DNA from: UBA2144 sp964506185
GTDB lineage: Bacteria; Patescibacteriota; Gracilibacteria; Peribacterales; Peribacteraceae
DNA: 50,640 bases
Reading direction: 5' to 3'
Assembly: GCA_964506185.1 (NCBI GenBank)
Contig: CAZDKL010000009.1
Coordinates: 1 to 50,640, forward strand
Part shown: piece after piece, positions 24,212-31,626 of the stretch
Layout of the letters: each line of letters opens with the position of its first letter
Position numbering within the stretch: position 1 is the stretch's first letter
The notes under the pieces: generated by a model
Told to the model about the DNA's origin: nothing
Seen by the model: the letters and a program-made list of their open reading frames with translations, nothing else
The model's database searches: none
Translations under genes and position numbers: made by a program

Positions 24212-26023
24212 ATGACCTTCCAGAAAGCCATAAACCTAATATTACTAATCATCGCCCTTGCCTTCATAGCCTGGGTGGCACTGTTCAAGGTCCACGCACC
24301 GGATTTCTGGTGGCATGTAAAAGCAGGTCAGATTATGAGGGATATAGGATGGATAACTACCGATCCCTTTGCATTTACAAGAGAAGGAGCTCCGTATCTT
24401 GCTTCCCAAAGCTGGCTTTCGGAAATCATAATGTCGATTGTCTACGATCTCTCTAATATCACAGGAATAATTTTCTTCAGAATATTACTGACATTATTGG
24501 CGCTTGGAACACTGTTGATGATCGATAAAAAACGAATATTCCCGAATGCATTTATTGTAATGGCCGCAGTAATAGCTCTAAGGAGCACGCTTCTGGATCG
24601 TCCCCAGATGTTTACCTTCGTAATGCTCTCAATTACGTTATTTCTGACCTTCAAATTACTGGATTTACCTTCTGCTAGCTCTAAAATCCGTTCTACTAAT
24701 TTGTGCAAGTATCTGGGCTTATTGCTCCTCTCTTTTATCTTATGGATCAACTTTCACGGAGGAGCAGCATTTGTAACGTTTGCATTTCTGGGAGCGATAC
24801 TGCTTCAGGACTTTTGGGAAAGGCGTAAGCTGATTCTATTTTTGATCATACCTGTCTTTCTGGTTGCAGCACTTGTCTCTCCCCTGACTACCGATAACTA
24901 CATCTATCTAAAAAACTTATATACCGATAAGACTGCTCAATTCATCTTGGAATGGAGACCGCTTGATGCTGTTACTTACTGGAAGTACGCATTCGTCTTT
25001 TGGTTGCTTCCGGTTCTTAGTTTCTCGCTTGCAATGAGAAAGCCGATAGCATCGGGAATCATTTTCTTCGCATTTGCCCATCTTTCAATCGGCGCCTCTC
25101 GGCACATTCCACTTTTGGTACTTGTCGCAACGGGCTTAACGATTTATCAACTAAAACACAGCGATATATGGAATGGCTGGATGGATAAGATTGTAAGCAA
25201 CAAGTTGCATGCTCTTTCGGCTTCCATTGTTCTTATTCTGATACTGTTCTTCGCAAACCAGCCCGTACAAACATGGTTTGATAAGTATGACTTCAACAGC
25301 TTCGGAACATTTGAGCCCGCAAGCGGAGCATACGCATTTGTGGAAGCTAATGAGCCGACCGGCAATATGTTCAATTCATATAATCTGGGAGCTTATCTTC
25401 TTCATCGCGGATATCCTGATAGGAAGGTTTTTGTTGACGGCAGAAATGTGGATTATGGCTACGAGTTTTTGGACAAAACATTCAAAGCAGCGGACGACGA
25501 GACAGTATGGAAAGAACTTGAGGACAAATATAACCTCACTTATGCATTCATAGATTACAAACCAAAAAAGAATCCAGATTCTCCTTATGCTTACAGACAT
25601 TTAAATAGTGATCCGAATTGGTCATTGGTATATATAAACGATTGGGTAGCTCTTTACTACAAAAACATTCCTGAGCACAGAAGCATCATAGACAAATACA
25701 CCTATGAAATTATCGACTCTAATAATTTTGGCAGAGGAACTGTGTTGGAAGAAGTGGAGCAGTCCGAAGTCAGATTGCTAGTTGATGAGCTGATACGACA
25801 GTCTGCTTCTAATCCGCAGAGCATTACTTCATCTTTGATGCTTGCCGAAATATTTATCGCTTCCGGAATATTAGATAACGCAAAGCTGGTGCTTGAGGAT
25901 GCAATCAAAAGACAACCAAAGCGTTATAAGCCTTATGAATTGATGGCAAGCGTGTACGAAAAGATGGGTGACAAAGGAATGTCGGATCTGATGTATAACA
26001 AAGCCAAGAAGTTAGCTAAATGA
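24212..26023 (+). CDS. GT-C-like polytopic membrane protein with C-terminal TPRs
   Basis: 603-aa integral membrane protein. Around eleven hydrophobic helices occupy residues ~5-355. The first extracytoplasmic loop has HAPDFWWHVKAGQIMRD, and an acidic His/Asp/Trp cluster there is typical of GT-C glycosyltransferase relatives. A soluble domain (~370-500) carries NLGAYLLHRGYPDRKVFVDGR, a segment I recall from dolichyl-P-mannose-type mannosyltransferase-like proteins of unknown substrate. The last ~75 residues are two TPR-like helical pairs (LMLAEIFIASGILDNAKLVLEDAI). A role in surface glycosylation is an inference. The neighbours are a terminator upstream and element B downstream. Confidence 0.65.
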   Translation: MTFQKAINLILLIIALAFIAWVALFKVHAPDFWWHVKAGQIMRDIGWITTDPFAFTREGAPYLASQSWLSEIIMSIVYDLSNITGIIFFRILLTLLALGTLLMIDKKRIFPNAFIVMAAVIALRSTLLDRPQMFTFVMLSITLFLTFKLLDLPSASSKIRSTNLCKYLGLLLLSFILWINFHGGAAFVTFAFLGAILLQDFWERRKLILFLIIPVFLVAALVSPLTTDNYIYLKNLYTDKTAQFILEWRPLDAVTYWKYAFVFWLLPVLSFSLAMRKPIASGIIFFAFAHLSIGASRHIPLLVLVATGLTIYQLKHSDIWNGWMDKIVSNKLHALSASIVLILILFFANQPVQTWFDKYDFNSFGTFEPASGAYAFVEANEPTGNMFNSYNLGAYLLHRGYPDRKVFVDGRNVDYGYEFLDKTFKAADDETVWKELEDKYNLTYAFIDYKPKKNPDSPYAYRHLNSDPNWSLVYINDWVALYYKNIPEHRSIIDKYTYEIIDSNNFGRGTVLEEVEQSEVRLLVDELIRQSASNPQSITSSLMLAEIFIASGILDNAKLVLEDAIKRQPKRYKPYELMASVYEKMGDKGMSDLMYNKAKKLAK

Positions 26024-26070
26024 TTTTTGTAACCTAAGGTTCCCACCCGCAAAACACCAATAATAAAAAA

Positions 26071-26291
26071 GGCAAACACACCTGTTTGAGCGAGGAGCCA
26101 GTGTTAACTAGCTCGTAAGCGCGAGCAGATGTTGAGCGTCCGCCTCAGGCGGACGACTCATCTCTGCGAGCTAAGTCTATGATTACGAGATTAGCGCGAC
26201 GAGCGAGTTTGTGTTTGCCTTTGATTTTTTCTTTGTCTCCTTTCTTTTGTATCGATACAAAAGAAAGGAGAAGTCTTTTGGTTACAAAAGA
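26071..26291. repeat. structured intergenic element, copy B
   Basis: Closed by GGCAAACACA (26071-26080) and TGTGTTTGCC (26210-26219). Internal stems: CTCGTAA with TTACGAG, GCAGATG with CATCTCTGC (bulged), and GTCCGCCtcaGGCGGAC. Downstream is a perfect 16-bp stem (26237-26252 with 26255-26270) and TCTTTTggttacAAAAGA (26274-26291). The order of parts matches copy A at 888-1101. The last hairpin ends ~14 nt before the -10 of the kinase-deaminase gene. Confidence 0.75.
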
Positions 26292-26318
26292 AGAAACAAA
26301 GGTATACAATCCCCTCCA

Positions 26319-27347
26319 ATGCCAACATATATTGGACTCACAGGCACAATGGGCTCAGGAAAGGGAGAAGTAGCTAAAATCCTTATAGCCAGAGGTTTTA
26401 AGTACATATCTTTGTCTGACATGGTTCGTGATGAGGCGACGAGGAGAGGCTTGGAACACAGCCGTGAGAATCTGCAAACAATCGGAAATATGCTTAGAAA
26501 TGATTATGGAGCAGGAGCGCTTGGTAAAAGAGTCCGTGAAGAAGTAAGCAAAGAACCAAATTCCGATTGGGTGATTGACGGGATTAGAAATCCGGGAGAA
26601 AGTGCAGAGCTTTCCGAGCTTGATGGTTTCTCTATGATTGGAATTGGAGTTGATCCGGAGATTGTTGTCAGGCGTGTGATGGAGAGGCATCGTGGAGGAG
26701 AAGTCCTCAAACGCGAAGCAATCCTCGAAAAACTGAATAAAGAGAAAGGCGAAGGCGAATCTCCGGAAGGCCAGCAAGTTAAGAAATGTTTGGAAGAAGC
26801 TGATTACTTCTTGATAAATGAAGGAACCCTGGATGAGCTGGAAAAGAAGGTTACTCACTTCTTAAGATTACAAACTGACGAGGACAGACCAACTTTTGAT
26901 GAGATCTTCATGGAGATTGCTTACATCTGGGGCAAGCGTTCTACGTGCCTCAGGAGAAACGTTGGCGCCGTGATTGCAAAGGACAAACAACAACTAACTG
27001 CCGGTTATAACGGAGCGCCTAAGGGAGTCCCCCACTGTGCTCAACTTGGAGGTTGCCTGAGAGCAAAGCTTAATATCCCTTCCGGCCAGCGCCACGAGAT
27101 TTGCAGAGGGACGCATGCGGAGCAGAATGCGATTACACAAGCCGCCAAGTTTGGAATTAATATCGAAGGCGCGACTCTTTACTGCAACTGCTTCCCGTGC
27201 GTGATTTGTACCAAGATGATCATAAATGCAGGAATAGTAACAGTAGTTTATGACTCTGATTATGACGATCCTCTCTCCAAAGAAATACTTGGGCAGCAGA
27301 CAGGGCTGACCTTAAGGAGGTATGAGGGAAGAAGAGTCAAAATCTGA
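26319..27347 (+). CDS. P-loop (deoxy)nucleotide kinase fused to dCMP deaminase
   Basis: 342-aa two-domain enzyme. The N-terminal half (1-~185) is a P-loop kinase of the dephospho-CoA/adenylate kinase type with GLTGTMGSGKGEVAK (P-loop at 9-16), WVIDGIRNPGE (84-94) and an Arg-rich lid (VVRRVMERHR). The C-terminal half is a zinc deoxycytidylate deaminase with HAE (266-268) and PCVIC (293-297). Deamination of dCMP to dUMP would feed dTMP synthesis. The same domain order occurs in AvcD/DcdV-type anti-phage deaminases, which are larger, so the role is open. A TACAAT box 8 nt upstream sets the start at 26319 rather than 26211. Confidence 0.85.
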   Translation: MPTYIGLTGTMGSGKGEVAKILIARGFKYISLSDMVRDEATRRGLEHSRENLQTIGNMLRNDYGAGALGKRVREEVSKEPNSDWVIDGIRNPGESAELSELDGFSMIGIGVDPEIVVRRVMERHRGGEVLKREAILEKLNKEKGEGESPEGQQVKKCLEEADYFLINEGTLDELEKKVTHFLRLQTDEDRPTFDEIFMEIAYIWGKRSTCLRRNVGAVIAKDKQQLTAGYNGAPKGVPHCAQLGGCLRAKLNIPSGQRHEICRGTHAEQNAITQAAKFGINIEGATLYCNCFPCVICTKMIINAGIVTVVYDSDYDDPLSKEILGQQTGLTLRRYEGRRVKI

Positions 27348-27413
27348 GAATTAAATTGACTACTATTATCTTAAGAGTAGCATTCCCGCCTGACAATTTA
27401 ACTAATAATAATT

Positions 27414-27878
27414 ATGTCTAAAAAGAAAGCTCTAGATCTTGCAGGATTACGGAATGCCTACGAACAATACGAAGCATTGGATGATGAAACCAGAGCAACT
27501 CATGGTGGCGTTCTAGTTTATCAAACCTTTGCAGAAATATGGGCAGAGATTGAAACTCTTATTGCATCACCCGATACTCTAGGAAGAGCCAAGTCGCTTA
27601 TAAATGAGGCAAAACAGAAAATTAAAGCAATAATGAATAGAGCAGGTGGCAAAGGAAGGGCAAGAGCAAAAGACAAACCTAAAGAACAAGTAGCACCTAC
27701 AGGTAGCTGGAGTGAAGGACGAGGCTGTGGCAGAGCAAGCTCTGATGAGCCACCGGAAAGCCCAATGGGTCGTCGCCAAGCAGATGATGGAACAACAATA
27801 GGAGACGGAAGCGGCTTATTTGGCGGTGAACGCCTACTCGGAGACGAGGATGAAAAAGAGTCAGATCCTTGGAGGTGA
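27414..27878 (+). CDS. hypothetical protein with a basic, Gly-rich tail
   Basis: 154-aa protein with no family recognised. Residues ~5-75 are predicted helical (AGLRNAYEQYEALDDETRA; SLINEAKQKIKAIMNRAG). The rest is low-complexity, rich in Gly, Arg, Asp and Glu, and probably disordered. A/T-rich sequence resembling a -10 (TAATAAT) precedes the ATG. The opposite strand is also open here but has no plausible composition. Confidence 0.5.
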   Translation: MSKKKALDLAGLRNAYEQYEALDDETRATHGGVLVYQTFAEIWAEIETLIASPDTLGRAKSLINEAKQKIKAIMNRAGGKGRARAKDKPKEQVAPTGSWSEGRGCGRASSDEPPESPMGRRQADDGTTIGDGSGLFGGERLLGDEDEKESDPWR

Positions 27879-27948
27879 TAACTTACGTTTTCACCTTTTC
27901 TAAGCCAAATACAGCCTATTTGCCTATATTGCCGAATATGGCATAATC

Positions 27949-27957
27949 TGCTATAAT
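27949..27957 (+). promoter_or_regulatory. extended -10 with exact leaderless spacing
   Basis: TGCTATAAT at 27949-27957 ends 6 nt before the ATG at 27964. Confidence 0.65.
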
Positions 27958-27963
27958 ATTTGT

Positions 27964-28809
27964 ATGAGTCCAGGAACCCCACCAGAGGATGATCCTATCG
28001 AAGATGACCCAGTAGATGAGGAAGATCCTATTGATGCTGAGGTTGTAGAGCCCATAGATGTAGTTGACGTCTATCCCTCGAGCATTGATGGAATTATGCA
28101 TTCTGAAGAATTTGTTGATACGTATATTACCAAAGTGCCCCATGCATGGGTTGGACAAAAGAAGATGGACGCAGAAGGCAATGAACATGTGATCAAAAGA
28201 AGCGACAAAATTATCAGGAATCCGGCTTATCCGGATGTCTTTATGATGAACTCAAGAGAGAATGCAGAAAGATTTTTGAAAAACGGCTTAGTCTGGAATC
28301 AGGACGCAGATCAAATGGTCAGATTTGGAATAGAATTGAAGGGGCCATGCGCCGATCGTCATATTGTAAGCAACATGGTTGATCAAGATGAAAGGCCCTT
28401 ACTTAGCAGGCTATTTCATGATCCCGGAAGCTTACTTAGCAAAAAAAGAAGAAAAGAAAGAAAACCTTCAACTAATCCAACAGAAATAAGGAGAAGACAA
28501 GGACTTGAAAGTGCCAGAACAGCTCAAGCAATAGTTGACGGATATCCGGATGCTTTGGATAGAGCCAAAGCAATTGTTGATGCAATAAAGAATTTACCCG
28601 ACGAATATAAAACAAGATACGGAAAGAATGAACCTTCCCCGGATATTGATGGAGTAATGTGCTCAAAAAATCAGGCGATTATTATTGAGAAGAAAGATAA
28701 GGATGCTTGGTCAGGCGGCCGTACAAGGAATCCCGCCAAGTTCCTTAGGGATAATGAGACAAATAGAGCAAGATTTATCAGGAACGGATATAGGATGCCG
28801 GCAGTATAG
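27964..28809 (+). CDS. hypothetical protein with an acidic N-terminus
   Basis: 281-aa protein, family not recognised. Residues 1-40 are an Asp/Glu/Pro-rich low-complexity stretch (PPEDDPIEDDPVDEEDPI). The middle (~45-140) looks globular. A basic KKRRKERK patch at ~165 precedes a helical segment and a C-terminal part (~215-281) with a second copy-like motif: SRENAERFLKNG (~95) resembles DNETNRARFIRNG (~265), and SIDGIMHSEEF (~40) resembles DIDGVMCSKNQ (~222). This internal similarity suggests two related modules. The start is fixed by the -10 box 6 nt upstream. Confidence 0.6.
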   Translation: MSPGTPPEDDPIEDDPVDEEDPIDAEVVEPIDVVDVYPSSIDGIMHSEEFVDTYITKVPHAWVGQKKMDAEGNEHVIKRSDKIIRNPAYPDVFMMNSRENAERFLKNGLVWNQDADQMVRFGIELKGPCADRHIVSNMVDQDERPLLSRLFHDPGSLLSKKRRKERKPSTNPTEIRRRQGLESARTAQAIVDGYPDALDRAKAIVDAIKNLPDEYKTRYGKNEPSPDIDGVMCSKNQAIIIEKKDKDAWSGGRTRNPAKFLRDNETNRARFIRNGYRMPAV

Positions 28810-28812
28810 AAT

Positions 28813-29382
28813 TTAGCGCCCAATCTCAACATCATTATTTTTCAAGATCATTTCGAAGCGCACGCGCGCCAATTCGTTATTTGTCGTATCAATTAATTTC
28901 CAATCTTCAACAGTCGTCCCGCCCGGATAAATAGTCGCGGCAACTTCTGCAAGAGCCTGCCCGATATCTTCCGGAAGGTTTTCTGCAATTTGATTACTCT
29001 CAAACACAATGTGAAAACGCATTGTTCCATCGGTGTTCAGATCGCGTATGCCAATCAAATCAGCAGCACGAATATTCCTCATACGCTCTGCAACCTCCTC
29101 ATGTATCTGATACCACCCATCAGGCTCTTGCGCCTTTGCATGCCTCTCACTCACATACCTCTTCCGCAATCGATAGAACTTCCCCTCGCTTCCCACATCG
29201 ACCCACCATGTATGATTCTCGGGATCTTCTACATGTGCTGTAATCCCCTCTTTTTCTTTGGTAGTGTCTTCTTCCCCACAGCCCGTAAGACTAAGGATAA
29301 TCGCAGCTGCACCGTACTTAAGAACATCCCTCCGCGGAGGAGGAGCTTGCCTTGGTGCCTGTGGCATATCCTCGCAACCCAT
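28813..29382 (-). CDS. Tat-type lipoprotein, function unknown
   Basis: 189-aa exported protein. Twin arginines (PPRRDVLKYG, Arg17-18) precede a hydrophobic stretch and the lipobox LTGC (Cys35), i.e. a Tat/lipoprotein signal, implying export of a folded or cofactor-bearing domain. The mature part has a beta strand and helix mix (WWVDVGSEGKFYRLRKRYVS) and no recognised family. An ATG at 29367 (MPQAPRQAPP) is an alternative start. A TACAAT box lies ~14 nt before the first ATG. It runs convergently with the upstream hypothetical gene, 3 bp from its stop. Confidence 0.65.
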   Translation of the reverse strand: MGCEDMPQAPRQAPPPRRDVLKYGAAAIILSLTGCGEEDTTKEKEGITAHVEDPENHTWWVDVGSEGKFYRLRKRYVSERHAKAQEPDGWYQIHEEVAERMRNIRAADLIGIRDLNTDGTMRFHIVFESNQIAENLPEDIGQALAEVAATIYPGGTTVEDWKLIDTTNNELARVRFEMILKNNDVEIGR

Positions 29383-29409
29383 ATAAAAGGCCCCTTATTG
29401 TAGCGGAGG

Positions 29410-29601
29410 ATGGGGAGTGAGGGAATGTGTGGTGGGCAGTGGGGGCAAGGTTCGAAGCTCGAAGTAGACTTTGATTACTATCTATTTGGTTTTGAAATAC
29501 CTCTGTCTTACAGAGGATGTAATGAGGATGGTTTTAGATTCACAAGGGAGAGCTATGCCAAAAGGAAAACATGCTTGCTAGATACATCTATCTTTAACTA
29601 A
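29410..29601 (+). pseudogene. C-terminal remnant of an unidentified protein, copy 1
   Basis: Open frame of 63 codons. From GGQWGQGSKLEVD (29431 on) it matches copy 2 at 31416-31568 in 36 of 47 residues, including LSYRGCN and GFRFT. The nucleotide differences fall mostly in third codon positions, so the sequence was once under protein-level selection. The GFR-ending pattern recalls the C-terminus of formylglycine-generating-enzyme-like proteins, but that is a weak guess. Nothing upstream encodes the rest of such a protein. A short real gene starting at 29410 or 29425 cannot be excluded. Confidence 0.45.
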
Positions 29602-29631
29602 ATCCTAATGCTAGCTCAGACAGTAAATATA

Positions 29632-29640
29632 TGTTATAAT
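29632..29640 (+). promoter_or_regulatory. extended -10 with exact leaderless spacing
   Basis: TGTTATAAT at 29632-29640 ends 6 nt before the ATG at 29647 and lies downstream of the alternative in-frame ATG at 29608, which it excludes. Confidence 0.65.
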
Positions 29641-29646
29641 AACTTG

Positions 29647-30948
29647 ATGAATAATGCATATACACAACACTCCAGTGCTGAACAAGGCGGAGATCATCAA
29701 GGTGATGATACGAATAATGAGACTGTAAAAGAACTTTCAGAAACCGACAAAATTGGCGGAGAAGTAAACATACTGCTTAGCCAACAGGCAACTGCTGAAG
29801 ACAAAAAAGCTAAACTTATTCTCAGATTTGTTGAAGATACTGATGCACTTGTAGAACTAATGGAGATAGAAACACCTGATGAATTTGATGATTTAGATGA
29901 TAGAATTAGAAATCACTTGTATGAAATATTTGACAAAGAATGGGCATATCAAGATTTAGACAAATGTTTTGCCGAGATGTGGAAAATACTAATGGGGAGC
30001 AGAGTAGGAGAAGAAGAAAAAGAACTCTTTCAAAGAAACGTTCATAGTGCTTGGATGAGTTATATTTCAAAAAAAGACTCTCCTACAATTAACTTTAACA
30101 GAGTAAATGAAAGTACATTGAACAGAGGATTTTGGGGGTTATACAGCTACGTTTTGAGAGAAGAGGAAACAAGAGTGTTTCTACCAGTTATCATAGAAAA
30201 GCTTCAAGAGCATCCGCATTTAGGGATAACAAGTGTGGAACAAATAATAGATATGGAATCAAGAAGCCGTGAACTTTTACCTGGTGGAAATATGGTTATC
30301 ACACCTGAGGTAGCACATACTTTATCAGTACATGGATTTTTGAATAAAATTCTAAAAAATAAAGATATGGTAATTCTTGAAAGAGAGTTTAAACCAAGCG
30401 ACTTCAATGATATCCCTAGTCCGTATGATAAATTTATCAAACCAGATACTGAAACTGTAACTGTATCAATGTTTACTGACCATAATATGCTCTGGAAGTT
30501 TAAGGACTCTGAAGAAGAATATGTGATAAGACCGCATATAATGAAAGTACCGAGAGAAACTGTATTAGAAAGAGTGGGGTCCCTTCCTAGTTGTATTCCA
30601 GAAACTGAAGTATCTTTTAGAGGTAATTGGGCTTACTTTAAGATGAAATATGTTAATGGAAATTTTGCGAATCCAAATGATGCAACAGAACGAACACTTG
30701 TTTTGGATACAATTGAGACACTACAAGAAATTGAGTGGTTTCTTTGCAATGACCCAAATGCAAATAATTTCATTATTAGCGACATTGATACTGAAAATCC
30801 TATCGCATTTTGGGTAGATCAGCAGATATATTCTTCCTTAGTAAATGACATTGTATATACTCAATCGCAGAGAGCAGAAGCACCAGCTACGTGTTCTCCT
30901 GAGCACAATGTATTGGGTGATTATTATAGAAATAGTACCAATACTTGA
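29647..30948 (+). CDS. hypothetical protein, possibly kinase-fold
   Basis: 433-aa soluble protein, not recognised. The N-terminal ~30 residues are polar and probably disordered. The middle is helical and charged. The C-terminal third has features reminiscent of a divergent protein-kinase/phosphotransferase fold: EEEYVIRP as a possible Lys-less strand, WAYFKMKYVNG as a hinge, DPNANNFII (D-x4-N as in catalytic loops, Asp at about residue 369) and FWVDQQIY about 20 residues later in the position of a DFG-type Asp. This is pattern matching only, and the family is unproven. Leaderless start at 29647. Confidence 0.55.
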   Translation: MNNAYTQHSSAEQGGDHQGDDTNNETVKELSETDKIGGEVNILLSQQATAEDKKAKLILRFVEDTDALVELMEIETPDEFDDLDDRIRNHLYEIFDKEWAYQDLDKCFAEMWKILMGSRVGEEEKELFQRNVHSAWMSYISKKDSPTINFNRVNESTLNRGFWGLYSYVLREEETRVFLPVIIEKLQEHPHLGITSVEQIIDMESRSRELLPGGNMVITPEVAHTLSVHGFLNKILKNKDMVILEREFKPSDFNDIPSPYDKFIKPDTETVTVSMFTDHNMLWKFKDSEEEYVIRPHIMKVPRETVLERVGSLPSCIPETEVSFRGNWAYFKMKYVNGNFANPNDATERTLVLDTIETLQEIEWFLCNDPNANNFIISDIDTENPIAFWVDQQIYSSLVNDIVYTQSQRAEAPATCSPEHNVLGDYYRNSTNT

Positions 30949-31025
30949 TAATATTCGCCATGCAGACATCTAAGCATTTCAGCCCTTAAACAAGCCGAAT
31001 TGTCGGAGTAGATTGTAATTAGATA

Positions 31026-31283
31026 TTACTTCACAAACTTTTTGGGAGCCAAACGCTTGTGACGAAAATGAGTTCCTGAACCGGACTTAAGATAATTTTC
31101 ATATTCAGCAGTCTGTTTTCTGGTTGGAAAAGCTGTAAAGTTGATTAGCCTCCATGGTTTATATTTACCTGTCGAGTGAATTTCTCCCCGATTGTGACGA
31201 GAAACACGATCCTTAAGATTGTTTGTTATTCCAATATATTGATAGCCTTTCTTGTTTTCTAAGATATAAGTGTAGTGCCACAT
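31026..31283 (-). CDS. GIY-YIG domain protein
   Basis: 85-aa single-domain GIY-YIG protein. HYTYILENKKGYQYIGIT is the signature strand pair, with the conserved Arg in DRVSRHNRG and Glu in TAEYENYLKSGSG. It belongs to the short group usually annotated as putative endonucleases and differs clearly from the YhbQ-like protein at 10808. It is flanked by the two gene remnants, a setting typical of small mobile or decaying regions, although nothing else suggests it is mobile. Confidence 0.85.
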   Translation of the reverse strand: MWHYTYILENKKGYQYIGITNNLKDRVSRHNRGEIHSTGKYKPWRLINFTAFPTRKQTAEYENYLKSGSGTHFRHKRLAPKKFVK

Positions 31284-31393
31284 AAGTGGCTCATTATATC
31301 ACAAAGCCAACCTTCGCTGCTGGTGGCTCGCCATCCGTAGCCGCAGCGACTCTGTTGTTCATTAAACAACCGAGGCCAGCAGGCTACGGTTGG

Positions 31394-31416
31394 CATCCTA
31401 CGCTGCGCGTAGGATG
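31394..31416. repeat. perfect hairpin before remnant copy 2
   Basis: CATCCTACGC (31394-31403) and GCGTAGGATG (31407-31416) with a 3-nt loop. It ends exactly where similarity to remnant copy 1 begins. Other short stems lie just upstream (GTTGTT/AACAAC). Confidence 0.6.
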
Positions 31417-31568
31417 GTGGGCAGTGGGGACAAGGTTCGAAGCTCGAGGTGGATGTGAGTTACTATGTTTTTGCGTTTGAAGTGTCTCTATCGTATAGAG
31501 GATGTAATAGTGTGGGATTTAGGTTTACTAAAGAATCCTACGCAAAAAGAAGCGTCACGATAGAATAG
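31416..31568 (+). pseudogene. C-terminal remnant of the same family, copy 2
   Basis: From 31416 the frame reads GGQWGQGSKLEVDVSYY and ends with TAG at 31566-31568. An in-frame stop (TAG) lies two codons upstream of the match and there is no start codon, so this copy is a fragment. Both copies begin at the same residue, as if cut at a fixed point or moved as a unit. Confidence 0.5.
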
Positions 31569-31626
31569 TTGTTAAATCATTGTGCTTATAATAAAATTTG
31601 CATTAGATTTATTACCCTTCGACAAT

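Noticed and set aside
26355..26858. Minus-strand frame opposite the kinase-deaminase gene
   Set aside because: The plus strand encodes clear kinase motifs here; the Phe/Ile-rich antisense product is a shadow.
27521..27982. Minus-strand frame opposite the 154-aa gene
   Set aside because: Its product is low-complexity Pro/Ser/Leu, and no promoter or start signal supports it.
31286..31480. Plus-strand frame from 31286
   Set aside because: It crosses hairpins and runs out of frame with the remnant at 31416, which has the supported reading frame.
29431..31568. Diversity-generating retroelement (template and variable repeats)
   Set aside because: The two similar segments differ mostly at third codon positions rather than at adenines, and no reverse transcriptase gene is present in the window.
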